64,000 bases of DNA, taken from positions 496,001 through 560,000 of the forward strand of contig JBBCIG010000008.1 of assembly GCA_037200685.1 (NCBI GenBank), written 5' to 3'. Below the pieces are notes generated by a model. The model did no database searches. It was not told where the DNA came from and worked only from the letters and a program-made list of their open reading frames with translations. The DNA comes from JAJKIP01 sp037200685. Lineage in GTDB: Bacteria; Bacteroidota; Bacteroidia; Chitinophagales; Chitinophagaceae. The position numbers were made by a program, and so were the translations under genes. Shown one piece after another: positions 53,590 through 61,724 of the stretch (the first letter of the stretch is position 1; each line of letters starts with the position of its first letter).

Positions 53590-53852
53590 AGACTTCGGCA
53601 ATGTTAGTAGAATTACAGAACGTTGAAGTCCCGATAGCTATCGGGAGCGACCCCCCGACAAACATCGGTGTCTTCGACAAGTGCTGAGTAAAGAACAGAA
53701 AGATGAAGAGTGCGACGCAACAGACGATGATAGTCCACGGGATGCTGCGCATAGTAATGCAGTTGGGTTAATAATGCGCCGTCCCGATTGCATCGGGATT
53801 TCGCTTCGCTCAACAACAGACGATGATAGTAGTAATACAGCCGGGCTTAAAA
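53590..53852 (-). repeat. Composite dispersed repeat, copy 12
   Basis: Reading along the plus strand it starts with GTCCCGATAGCTATCGGGAG and GACCCCCCGACAAACATCGG, then AGTAAAGAACAGAAAGATGA, AGAGTGCGACGCAACAGACG, ATGATAGTCCACGGGATGCT, GCGCATAGTAATGCAGTTGG, GTTAATAATGCGCCGTCCCG, a CCCGATTGCATCGGG palindrome, and a further GACGATGATAGTAGTAATAC unit ending in GCCGGGCTT. The 53382-53589 stretch before it shows no gene. Confidence 0.8.
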
Positions 53853-53883
53853 AAATATTTCAAACAATAGTTATTCTTAATTC

Positions 53884-54903
53884 ATGAAATTAATTTCTTA
53901 CCTGAAAGACGAACGGGAACAATTGGGCGTGCTGATTAATGAAACAGTGTATGATATGGAAGTGCTGCACCCCGACCTGCCGAATTCGATGAATATGTTT
54001 TTGACGTATTGGGAAGATAGTTACCCGGTGGCGCAGGCGGGTGAGCTGTTGTTGAAAGAAGGAACGAGAACGAGTAACAAAGGTGTTTCGATAAAAAATA
54101 TTCAATTGCTGGCGCCGGTTCCTTTCCCAGTAAGTTGCCGCGATGGTTATGCGTTTCGCCAGCATGTGGAAGCGGCGAGAAGAAACCGCAAGGTAGAGAT
54201 GATACCGGAATTTGATGAGTACCCGATTTTTTATTTTACTAATCATCACAGCATACAGGGGCAGGGCGATGTGAGGTGTATGCCGGATCATTTTGAAAAA
54301 TTAGATTTTGAACTGGAGGCGGCGATTGTTATTTGCAAATACGGGAGAAATATAAAAGCGGCTGATGCGCATGAACATATTGCGGGATTGATGATCATGA
54401 ATGATATCAGCGCAAGAACATTGCAGATGGAAGAAATGAAACTGAACCTGGGGCCGGCTAAAGGAAAAGATTTCGCAACGGCTATCGGCCCGTGGCTGGT
54501 GACTTTGGATGAACTCGTGGATTTTGAAATAGCTGCAAAAGAAAATCATACTGGTACTAACTGGAATTTATCGATGAAATGCCGGGTGAATGGCGTGGAA
54601 GTGAGTAATGGAAATCTTGGCGATATGGATTGGACGTTTGCGGAAATTATTGAAAGGGCTTCTTACGGCGCTGATCTTTATCCCGGTGATGTGATTGGAA
54701 GCGGTACCGTTGGTACGGGATGTTTTTTAGAATTAAATGGAACCGGCAAATTCAATGATGTCAACTATATTGAACAATGGCTGCAGGCCGGTGATGTAGT
54801 GGAAATGGAAATCGGCAACTTAGGAAAACTGGTGAATACAATGGTAGCTGAAGAAAGCGAACCGACCGGGTGGAGCATTCTACAACAGAAGAAGGCCAGG
54901 TAA
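53884..54903 (+). CDS. Fumarylacetoacetate hydrolase family protein
   Basis: A 339-residue FAH-fold enzyme. The metal-binding residues sit in KLDFELEAAIVICKYG (the E-x-E pair), and in DISARTLQMEEMKLNLG / PAKGKDFATAIGPWLVT; YPGDVIGSGTVGTGCFLELNG near the C-terminus closes the barrel. It probably cleaves a C-C bond in a beta-diketone or acts as a decarboxylase/hydratase; the substrate cannot be stated. Not in a clear tyrosine-degradation cluster. A repeat copy lies directly upstream. Confidence 0.9.
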   Translation: MKLISYLKDEREQLGVLINETVYDMEVLHPDLPNSMNMFLTYWEDSYPVAQAGELLLKEGTRTSNKGVSIKNIQLLAPVPFPVSCRDGYAFRQHVEAARRNRKVEMIPEFDEYPIFYFTNHHSIQGQGDVRCMPDHFEKLDFELEAAIVICKYGRNIKAADAHEHIAGLMIMNDISARTLQMEEMKLNLGPAKGKDFATAIGPWLVTLDELVDFEIAAKENHTGTNWNLSMKCRVNGVEVSNGNLGDMDWTFAEIIERASYGADLYPGDVIGSGTVGTGCFLELNGTGKFNDVNYIEQWLQAGDVVEMEIGNLGKLVNTMVAEESEPTGWSILQQKKAR

Positions 54904-54999
54904 ACAAAAGGGCCGCCCGGCGTTATTTATTGATCAAACTACATGCACGTAGAAAACTCAAAAAAATAGCATAACCGGGACGACCTTCTTGCTCTATAA

Positions 55000-55728
55000 T
55001 CAGATGCGTACTTTATTTATTGTACGAACCGTGGCTTTGCCTTTATTGTTCACTTTGCCAAGGAAACTGTCTTTCACTTTTAATTCTTTCTCCGCATTCA
55101 CATCCGCATTGCCTACGCCACTATTTTCAATATCCATGTTCTGCACGATAAAGTCGGCTGCCTGTACGCTCCCTACCCCTTTATTCCTAATCACAACGCT
55201 TTCCGCTTTTCCATTCAGCTTTACATTGCCTACGCTTTTATTGTCTACATCGAGGTTGTGAGCCGTCATCTTCAGGTCAACAGAGCCAACACTTTTATTA
55301 TTTATTTTGATATCATCAAACTTCAAATTTTCTTCTGAAGAAACATCGCCGACGGTTTTCAGGTCCATGCTTTTCAGGTTTTTGAAAGTAACATATACTT
55401 TCATTTTTTTCTTGCTGTTGAAATTGAGATCTTTCTTCATCGTGATGTTCAGTTTTGAACCATCATTCTTCACTTCAAAAAACTCCTGCAGGTTATCGTC
55501 TGCTTCTATTTTTACTGTTTCCGCATTCCCCTGTATGAGCAATACGCTAAAAACACCGCTTACATTCAATTCATTAAAAGAACTGACGGCGACATTCTTG
55601 GTGATTACATTTCCACTGCCTTCGACACGTGGTTTGTCTTTATCATTCTTATTCTTTTTTTCATCCTGTGCATGGATGGCTGCGGAGAGCATAATAATAG
55701 ACGCTGAAAGAAGAAAGAACCTTCTCAT
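55000..55728 (-). CDS. Head GIN domain (DUF2807) protein
   Basis: A 242-residue exported protein. Signal MRRFFLLSASIIMLSAAIHA, charged linker EKKNKNDKDKPRVEGSGN, then a right-handed beta-helix-like series of repeats: FNELNVSGVFSVLLIQGNAE, IKINNKSVGSVDLKMTAHNL, VDNKSVGNVKLNGKAESVVI, IRNKGVGSVQAADFIVQNMD. This is the auto-transporter adhesin 'head GIN' domain typical of Bacteroidota. Probably periplasmic or surface exposed. Function unknown. Confidence 0.9.
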   Translation of the reverse strand: MRRFFLLSASIIMLSAAIHAQDEKKNKNDKDKPRVEGSGNVITKNVAVSSFNELNVSGVFSVLLIQGNAETVKIEADDNLQEFFEVKNDGSKLNITMKKDLNFNSKKKMKVYVTFKNLKSMDLKTVGDVSSEENLKFDDIKINNKSVGSVDLKMTAHNLDVDNKSVGNVKLNGKAESVVIRNKGVGSVQAADFIVQNMDIENSGVGNADVNAEKELKVKDSFLGKVNNKGKATVRTINKVRI

Positions 55729-55906
55729 GATTATTGGTTTTAGGTGTTAAGTTAATATGATTTAGAACGAAGTCTTTCGTAGAACGAATATGCCTTTAAT
55801 CTGTTACTTTATGGTTGACGTTATTGATGAGTGGTAGAAAACACAAGTTGAGTGGTTGCCATAGACGAACAATGTTTTTTGCTGATATTTGCCCCACTTC
55901 TTTTTT

Positions 55907-56788
55907 ATGATTATTGACCTGTCAGACCTGAAGACTATTGAAAAGCAATATTACCTGCAACATCTTGTAGGGCCAAGGCCTATTTGCTTCGCCTCCACTA
56001 TCGATAAAGCCGGGAATGTAAACCTGAGCCCTTTTAGTTTTTTTAATTTATTCTCCAGCAACCCGCCCATTCTTATTTTCTCCGTGGTAAGGAGAATAAG
56101 AGATGGCAGCACCAAACACACTTTACAAAACATATTGGAAGTACCGGAAGTAGTTATCAATATTGTTACTGATGATATGGTGCAACAAGTTTCACTCGCC
56201 AGTTGCGAATACCCGAAGGGTACAAATGAATTTATAAAAAGTGGTTTTACCCACGAGCCCGCTACATTAGTAAAGCCACCGATGGTAAAAGAGAGTAAGG
56301 CGAAATTTGAATGCAAAGTACTTGAGGTAAAAACGCTGGGCGATGAGGGGGGCGCCGGTAATTTAATTATCTGCGAAGTGATGAGAATGCATATTGATGA
56401 TGCATTGCTGGATGCGAATAAAATGTTGGATCAGCGGAAACTTCATCATGTAGCAAGACTGGGCGGTAATTGGTATTCCAAAGTGGATGAAACGAATTTA
56501 TTTGAAGTGGAAAAGCCGAATGTGCAATTGGGCATTGGCGTAGATGCATTGCCATTATCTATACGCAATAGCAAAATACTTACTGGCAATAATTTAGGAC
56601 AGTTGGGAAATGTATTAGAAATACCATCGATTGATCCTTCATTTGACGACTCTCATTTAAAACAGATCATTCAATACTATAACATCAGCCCGGATGAAAT
56701 GGAAAGAGAACTGCACAACTATGCAAAGAAATTGCTGGATGATGGACGAGTGAATGATGCGTGGCAGGTGCTGTTATCTTCTATCTAA
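55907..56788 (+). CDS. Flavin reductase family protein
   Basis: A 293-residue protein. The N-terminal flavin reductase-like split-barrel domain (about 1-190) shows YLQHLVGPRPICFASTIDKA, NLSPFSFFNLFSSNPPILIF and HVARLGGNWYSKVDE; it would bind FMN. The start is the ATG at 55907 (MIIDLSDLKTIE); an upstream TTG adds six residues with no family support. The C-terminal 100 residues (SIDPSFDDSHLKQIIQYYNI, YAKKLLDDGRVNDAWQVLL) are an unrecognised helical extension. Confidence 0.9.
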   Translation: MIIDLSDLKTIEKQYYLQHLVGPRPICFASTIDKAGNVNLSPFSFFNLFSSNPPILIFSVVRRIRDGSTKHTLQNILEVPEVVINIVTDDMVQQVSLASCEYPKGTNEFIKSGFTHEPATLVKPPMVKESKAKFECKVLEVKTLGDEGGAGNLIICEVMRMHIDDALLDANKMLDQRKLHHVARLGGNWYSKVDETNLFEVEKPNVQLGIGVDALPLSIRNSKILTGNNLGQLGNVLEIPSIDPSFDDSHLKQIIQYYNISPDEMERELHNYAKKLLDDGRVNDAWQVLLSSI

Positions 56789-56798
56789 GAATAACTCT

Positions 56799-57515
56799 TT
56801 ACTTACCTCCAAACACTTTCTTCAAAATATCGCTTGTTCTTGCTAATGGATTAGCCCTGATATTCGCTTCTTCCTTCGCTACCTGGTCAAATAATGCATC
56901 TACTGCTTTACCAACCACATAAGATGTCAGGTCGGGATTAACTTTATTAAACGTAGTAGGAAGTTTATTGTAAGTAGTTACAATATCAGTATAGTATTTT
57001 GTAGCATCCACTTTGTCCAACGATGTTTTAACGGATGGTGTGAATGCAGCCGTTAATTTTTCAGTTGTTTTTTGTTTGAAATAAAGTGTAGCGGCATCTT
57101 TAGAACCCCGGACAATATTCAACGCATCTGTCAGTGTCATTCCTTTGATAGCATCGATGAAGATCGGTTTAGCAAAAGCCACCGCGTCTTCAGCGCCACG
57201 GTTGATAGCCAGTACAGCTTTATCTACCTGTGCACCCATCCCGATTTTACGCAAGGTTGTTTCTACCTTTTGCGCATCAGGGGGCAACAGCATTTTATAA
57301 ATATTACTTCCAAAAAAGCCATCGGTTTTATTAAGGTTCAAAACAGCATTCGTCACACCTTGTGACAATGCTTCTTTAATGCCCATACCCGCTTCGTTCT
57401 CAGTAATATTCCCGGAAGAATTCTTTTGAAGAATTTTTGGCAGTTTTAACTGCGAGTAAGATTCATTGCAAATCAATGTTCCCAAAAAGGCAAACAGGAT
57501 AAAATAAGTTTTCAT
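56799..57515 (-). CDS. DUF4197 domain protein
   Basis: A 238-residue exported protein with signal peptide (about 1-21). The DUF4197 core spans about 40-235: GIKEALSQGVTNAVLNLNKTDG, IYKMLLPPDAQKVETTLRKIGMG, GMTLTDALNIVRGSKDAATLYF, KVNPDLTSYVVGKAVDALFDQ. All-helical, likely periplasmic. Its stop lies 10 bp from the convergent flavin reductase gene's. Function unknown. Confidence 0.92.
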   Translation of the reverse strand: MKTYFILFAFLGTLICNESYSQLKLPKILQKNSSGNITENEAGMGIKEALSQGVTNAVLNLNKTDGFFGSNIYKMLLPPDAQKVETTLRKIGMGAQVDKAVLAINRGAEDAVAFAKPIFIDAIKGMTLTDALNIVRGSKDAATLYFKQKTTEKLTAAFTPSVKTSLDKVDATKYYTDIVTTYNKLPTTFNKVNPDLTSYVVGKAVDALFDQVAKEEANIRANPLARTSDILKKVFGGK

Positions 57516-57595
57516 AATATACTATTAACGATCAAATATCGCTAAAATTATACGGGGGAAAGAAGAGGCGGGGTTTCTTTTGTAAAATTATAACA

Positions 57596-58597
57596 CTATA
57601 GCCGTAAAGCTTCCTTGCGGTTTTGTATCCTTTCCCTTAATATCCTGAAAAATTTCGACCGTTCTTTTTCGCTTACCTCGCTTATGAGTGTAGAACGTTT
57701 GGCCAGGCTTTGAATATAACTATACATATTTTCACAAAAAGTTACATCCCTTGTACCCATATAATTAATGACGGTGTGGGTCATGAACGCTGTTTTTACA
57801 CCGTCCAGTATCGCCATCATGCTGTTATCGCCAAGAATCACTTCATTAAAATAAACCTTGTAACTGCTGATCGCTTTCTTTTCTTTGTCACCATATTTAT
57901 ATTTATAGCCCCGCTCCGCCTGGCTTTCTACATGATCAATCACTTTTTCCCATGCTTCATATATACGCAGCGCATCTTTGTCGGAATGAAACATATGGCT
58001 GTCCCTGTAAAATTCCACCTGGCGGATGGCTATATTAATATTCTCCACATTCCAGAATTCAACGCTGGGAATTTGATTATAGCATTCCAGGATTTTTTCA
58101 CCTGTCTGCGCTATTTCTACAGGATACAAATCAAAGCTGAATTTTTTATTGGCATAGTCGGGAAAAGCGAAAATCGATTTCATCCAGAAAAAATATTTGA
58201 AGGCTGCAATCTCGCTGGAAAGAAAATGATAAAACATCGGTACATCCTTACTTAAATAATAATATTCCTTTTCTTTAAAGCTGTTGAAATACGTAACATT
58301 CTGAAGCATGCCTTTAAAGTAGGCGTCAAAACGAAAAGTATCACGGTGCAGCAAATTGCCCTGGAACATAAAAGCTCCTGTATCAATATTCATCAATTGG
58401 TCAAGTGAAATGCGATAGTGAAGACTTAATGTATATACTTCATCAAACGTCATTATTTTTTCACCCCGCATGCGCCTGTAAGCGCTGTCCGTACTGATAG
58501 CAAGTAAGCGGGCAACTTCGTCAGCCACCGATGCATCAACAGCAAGTTTGCTTTTGATAACCTGGAATAACTGCTGCTGAATACTGGCTACATCCAT
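57596..58597 (-). CDS. HTH-domain protein, second of a paralogous pair
   Basis: A 333-residue cytoplasmic protein. The N-terminal ~75 residues form an XRE/BetR-like helix-turn-helix (VADEVARLLAISTDSAYRRMRGEKIMTFDEVYTLSLHYR). The remaining ~250 residues hold a unique mixed domain with conserved aromatic patches (YYLSKDVPMFYHFLSSEIAAFKYFFWMKSI; QIPSVEFWNVENINIAIRQVEFYRDS; FNEVILGDNSMMAILDGVKT; SYIQSLAKRSTLISEVSEKER). Shares order and motifs with the gene at 58613. Probably a transcription factor with a ligand-sensing C-terminal domain; ligand unknown. Confidence 0.78.
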   Translation of the reverse strand: MDVASIQQQLFQVIKSKLAVDASVADEVARLLAISTDSAYRRMRGEKIMTFDEVYTLSLHYRISLDQLMNIDTGAFMFQGNLLHRDTFRFDAYFKGMLQNVTYFNSFKEKEYYYLSKDVPMFYHFLSSEIAAFKYFFWMKSIFAFPDYANKKFSFDLYPVEIAQTGEKILECYNQIPSVEFWNVENINIAIRQVEFYRDSHMFHSDKDALRIYEAWEKVIDHVESQAERGYKYKYGDKEKKAISSYKVYFNEVILGDNSMMAILDGVKTAFMTHTVINYMGTRDVTFCENMYSYIQSLAKRSTLISEVSEKERSKFFRILRERIQNRKEALRL

Positions 58598-58612
58598 ACT
58601 AGATTGGTTTAA

Positions 58613-59605
58613 TTAAAGACGTTTCTTTCTTTCTTCAATTTTGTTAAGTAAAATGCCAAAGAAAATATTCCGGTGCCGCTCACCTGTTTGACTGATTAAT
58701 GTCGCCCTTCGCATCAGGTTCTGCATATCGTCGTAACAGGGGTTACAAAAAGATTCATCCCTTGTTATAATATAATTCAGCACATCATAATTAAGAAAAC
58801 AGGTTTTCACATTATCCGTCACCACCATAATCGTATTATCCCCCAGCACAACCCGGTTATAAAAAAAACGGAAATTATGTTTCCGCATCTCATGACTTTC
58901 ACCGGGCATGAATTTACATCCGTGCTCCACCTGCTCTTTTAAATGAAGAATGGATGCTTCGAGGGATTCATATACGGTTTTGATATCAGAGGAAGAAGAA
59001 AAATAACCGGAGTCTTTATAAAATTCTATTTGTGAAATAACAGCATTAATACATTCCGTATTCCAGATTTCTACAGAAGGTATTTGACTGTAGGCCAGTG
59101 TAAGTTTCTTACTGAGCTCTTCAATTTCGGGTGAAACACAATCCAACTCAAAATCCCTGTCGGTAAATTCCGGTTTTTGAATAATCGTTTTCATCCAAAA
59201 AAAATAGCGGAAGGCTATTAACGGGCTGTAATAAAAATTATGAAAGAGCGACATGTCTTTCGTCAGGTAAATAATTTCTTTATGAACAAAGCTGTTAACA
59301 TACTCTACCTGCTTGAGCAAATCCTGCAGGTACATTTCATAAGAATAGGTATGAATGTCAATACGGACATTTTGAAAAAGCGTGGAGCCTCTTTTAATAT
59401 TCAATATTTGATCAAGCGATACTTTATAATGCTGGCACAGTTCATTCACTTCATCCAAAACCATGGGTGTTTCACCCCGAATGCGTCGATAAGCGCTGTC
59501 ATTGCTCAGATTTAATATTTCCGCCACCGCTTCTACCAAAGAAACATGAGGCGGCAAAAGCTCCTTAATCCGCTGGAATAAGAATTCCTGTGTTTTAACA
59601 GACAT
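58613..59605 (-). CDS. HTH-domain protein, first of a paralogous pair
   Basis: A 330-residue protein, start at the ATG at 59603-59605 (MSVKTQEFLFQRIKELLPPH), chosen because the paralog aligns there; a 70-codon upstream open extension has no similarity. HTH: VEAVAEILNLSNDSAYRRIRGETPMVLDEVNELCQHYK. The C-terminal domain parallels the paralog (LTKDMSLFHNFYYSPLIAFRYFFWMKTI; QIPSVEIWNTECINAVISQIEFYKDS; YNRVVLGDNTIMVVTDNVKT; MQNLMRRATLISQTGERHR). The two genes are 15 bp apart and probably co-transcribed; they arose by tandem duplication. Divergent from the putative lipid operon. Confidence 0.78.
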   Translation of the reverse strand: MSVKTQEFLFQRIKELLPPHVSLVEAVAEILNLSNDSAYRRIRGETPMVLDEVNELCQHYKVSLDQILNIKRGSTLFQNVRIDIHTYSYEMYLQDLLKQVEYVNSFVHKEIIYLTKDMSLFHNFYYSPLIAFRYFFWMKTIIQKPEFTDRDFELDCVSPEIEELSKKLTLAYSQIPSVEIWNTECINAVISQIEFYKDSGYFSSSSDIKTVYESLEASILHLKEQVEHGCKFMPGESHEMRKHNFRFFYNRVVLGDNTIMVVTDNVKTCFLNYDVLNYIITRDESFCNPCYDDMQNLMRRATLISQTGERHRNIFFGILLNKIEERKKRL

Positions 59606-59882
59606 GAAGGTGAGAAGGTAGTGGTTAAAGGAAAGAGTTGGTTCATAGGGAAGATAAACCAATTTGGCCAAAGACCAATCCTGCCAGTTGCAAAATTTGC
59701 AAATCGCAAGCCCCCTCATGCAAAATTCAATTATGAATCGCTTACCTGGTGTAATAATTTGGCAGTAACAAGCGACCGAAACATGAGACCACAAACCACC
59801 TGTCAGAACAGCCACAGCCTTTTAAAAGAAATCTCTACATTTTTTTTACCTCAATTACCTATTAACAATTAAACCTTTTCTT
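59606..59882. promoter_or_regulatory. Divergent promoter region with near-repeats
   Basis: The 277-bp space between the HTH pair and the plus-strand operon contains TGCAAAATTTGCAAATCGCA near 59692 and TGCAAAATTCAATTATGAAT near 59718, sharing TGCAAAATT, about 26 bp apart and each followed by an ATCGC. GCAAAATTTGC is a palindrome. It is a candidate operator region for the adjacent HTH proteins. Confidence 0.4.
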
Positions 59883-60029
59883 ATGCTGCCGATACTCATT
59901 TATTACCTGCTAAAACGTTTTCATCCTGTAGCTGCCGGGCAATTTGCAAGGTTTATAAGCAAATTCGGAAAGCCCGTTTTGCTGCTCGTGTTATTTGCCG
60001 CCATCGCTTTACTCGCATTTAACCGGTAG
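59883..60029 (+). CDS. Small membrane protein, unknown
   Basis: A 48-residue frame: MLPILIYYLLKRFHPVAAGQ then FARFISKFGKPVLLLVLFAA and IALLAFNR. Two hydrophobic segments flank a charged amphipathic stretch. It lies in the same direction 19 bp before the CPBP gene. Not recognised; supported by position and hydrophobicity only. Confidence 0.5.
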   Translation: MLPILIYYLLKRFHPVAAGQFARFISKFGKPVLLLVLFAAIALLAFNR

Positions 60030-60048
60030 ACTTAAAAAATAAACCACC

Positions 60049-60738
60049 ATGTCATCCACATTTATTACATACTTCCTCATCTTTTCAGGTTTTGCTTTAT
60101 TGCTCATTTCAGAAGCAATAGGGCATGCCAGCAAAAGTCTGAAGTTTGAAGATATTTTGTGCGGCCGTGGTGACATGAATACTCTTATCAGAAAACATTT
60201 GTTCGCCAGCGTTGTGCTTGGTTTTGCAATTTTGTTTTTAAATCTTTTACTGAAAAATGAAAACCGGTGGCTATTACCGGCTGGTAACGATGAGTGGTTT
60301 GTTATTTGGATAATAGCAATGTTCGCTGCTTTTTTCGCAGGGTCATTTGCAGCCAAAGAAAAATTACGTGGTTTTTATAAGTCTACTCCTGTTATTTTTC
60401 TGCCTGGTCATCTTACCAATTACTATTTTTTAAGCCGTGCCCTTTTTCTTATTGTTTATGAATTTTTCTTCCGGGGCGTGTTGCTGGAAAATATGATTAA
60501 ATCGACTGGTATAATATTGGCTATCATAATTAATATTATTTTTTATGCACTGGCCCATGCATTCAGTAACAAAAAAGAGATCATTGGAACGATTCCCTTC
60601 GGTTTTTTACTGTGTATCATCACGATACATTTACAGTCTGTATGGCCGGCCACAGGCATCCATTTAGTATTATCCTTCGCTTATGAAATAAAGCTTTCTT
60701 ACCGCTATTCTCATTTCATTAAAAAAATGAACACATGA
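60049..60738 (+). CDS. CPBP-family intramembrane protease-like protein
   Basis: A 229-residue multi-pass membrane protein. The CAAX-protease motif appears as IVYEFFFRGVLLENM (E-x-x-x-R) and FYALAHAFSN (F-x-x-x-H), with GIHLVLSFAYE as the last conserved His. Only one Glu precedes the Arg where many members have two adjacent Glu, so activity is uncertain. The family includes prenyl-protein proteases and bacteriocin immunity proteins. The stop overlaps the next gene's start by 4 bp. Confidence 0.85.
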   Translation: MSSTFITYFLIFSGFALLLISEAIGHASKSLKFEDILCGRGDMNTLIRKHLFASVVLGFAILFLNLLLKNENRWLLPAGNDEWFVIWIIAMFAAFFAGSFAAKEKLRGFYKSTPVIFLPGHLTNYYFLSRALFLIVYEFFFRGVLLENMIKSTGIILAIIINIIFYALAHAFSNKKEIIGTIPFGFLLCIITIHLQSVWPATGIHLVLSFAYEIKLSYRYSHFIKKMNT

Positions 60739-61724
60739 AGATTTTAGTAACAGGGGCGTCCGGGTATGTTGGCAATAACCTTTCTCATGCGCTTGCAGGG
60801 ATGGGAAATGAAGTACATGCTCTTGTTCGTTCAGGGGCTGCAAATAAACTATTGCAACACCCGAACATAATTATTCATAAAGGCGACATATTGGATAAAG
60901 AAAGTTTATTAACTGCGATGAAGGGTTGCCAGCAGGTGTATCACACTGCGGCTATGGTAGCGCCATGGGCTAAGGACAATTCTGTCTATTATGCGGTAAA
61001 TGTCGATGGCACGCGGAATGTACTCGATGTTGCTTTGCAAACCGGGGTAGAAAAACTAGTGTTTACAAGTAGCGGGGGAGTGATCGGGCCATCACTTAAT
61101 GAACCCATGACTGAAAAAGATCCACGTATTATAGGTTTTAAAATGGATTATGAGCTATCGAAAAAAATGGGAGAGGATTTAGTTCTTCAATATGCCAAAG
61201 AAGGAATGGAAGCCGTTGTCGTATCCCCGTCAAAAGTTTATGGCCCCGGCAATGTATCTCATGCGCTAACATCCAATGCTGTTATAGAAAAATTTCTAAA
61301 AAAAGGAATTGTATTTATTCCTTCGCCTGGTACCTATAAAGCTTGTTTCGCATTCGTAGACGATATTGTAAAAGGGCATTTGCTGGCCATGGAGAAAGGA
61401 AAACGTGGAGAGAAATACATCCTCGGCGGTGCCAATATTTCATACTATAATTTTTTTGACGAGATACGCAAGCTCTCTGGTGGCAAAGGAAAGATTATTA
61501 AATTTTCAAAAGCCGTTGTAAAATCATGGGCGATCCTACAAATGTTGGTTTATAAAATAACAGGCATTCATCCCAGGTTTACGATAAAGGCAGTCGATAC
61601 TGTTTTCAGCAATTATACTTTTTCCAGTGAAAAAGCAATACGAGAATTGGGCTACACCATTACCCCGCTAAAAGAAGCATTACAAAAAACAATTCACCAT
61701 TTAAAACCTCCACCTCATGCATAA
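60735..61724 (+). CDS. NAD-dependent epimerase/dehydratase, HpnA-like
   Basis: A 329-residue extended SDR. NAD-binding MKILVTGASGYVGNNLSHAL; active site YELSKKMGED (Tyr-x-x-x-Lys); Ser in FTSSGGVIG. Overall arrangement resembles HpnA/dihydroflavonol-reductase-like proteins, including AAMVAPWAKDNSVYYAVNVD. It likely oxidises or reduces a hydroxyl on a lipid-linked or terpenoid substrate. Start overlaps the CPBP stop (ATGA), and its own stop overlaps the next gene by 8 bp, so a polycistronic operon is likely. Confidence 0.9.
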   Translation: MKILVTGASGYVGNNLSHALAGMGNEVHALVRSGAANKLLQHPNIIIHKGDILDKESLLTAMKGCQQVYHTAAMVAPWAKDNSVYYAVNVDGTRNVLDVALQTGVEKLVFTSSGGVIGPSLNEPMTEKDPRIIGFKMDYELSKKMGEDLVLQYAKEGMEAVVVSPSKVYGPGNVSHALTSNAVIEKFLKKGIVFIPSPGTYKACFAFVDDIVKGHLLAMEKGKRGEKYILGGANISYYNFFDEIRKLSGGKGKIIKFSKAVVKSWAILQMLVYKITGIHPRFTIKAVDTVFSNYTFSSEKAIRELGYTITPLKEALQKTIHHLKPPPHA

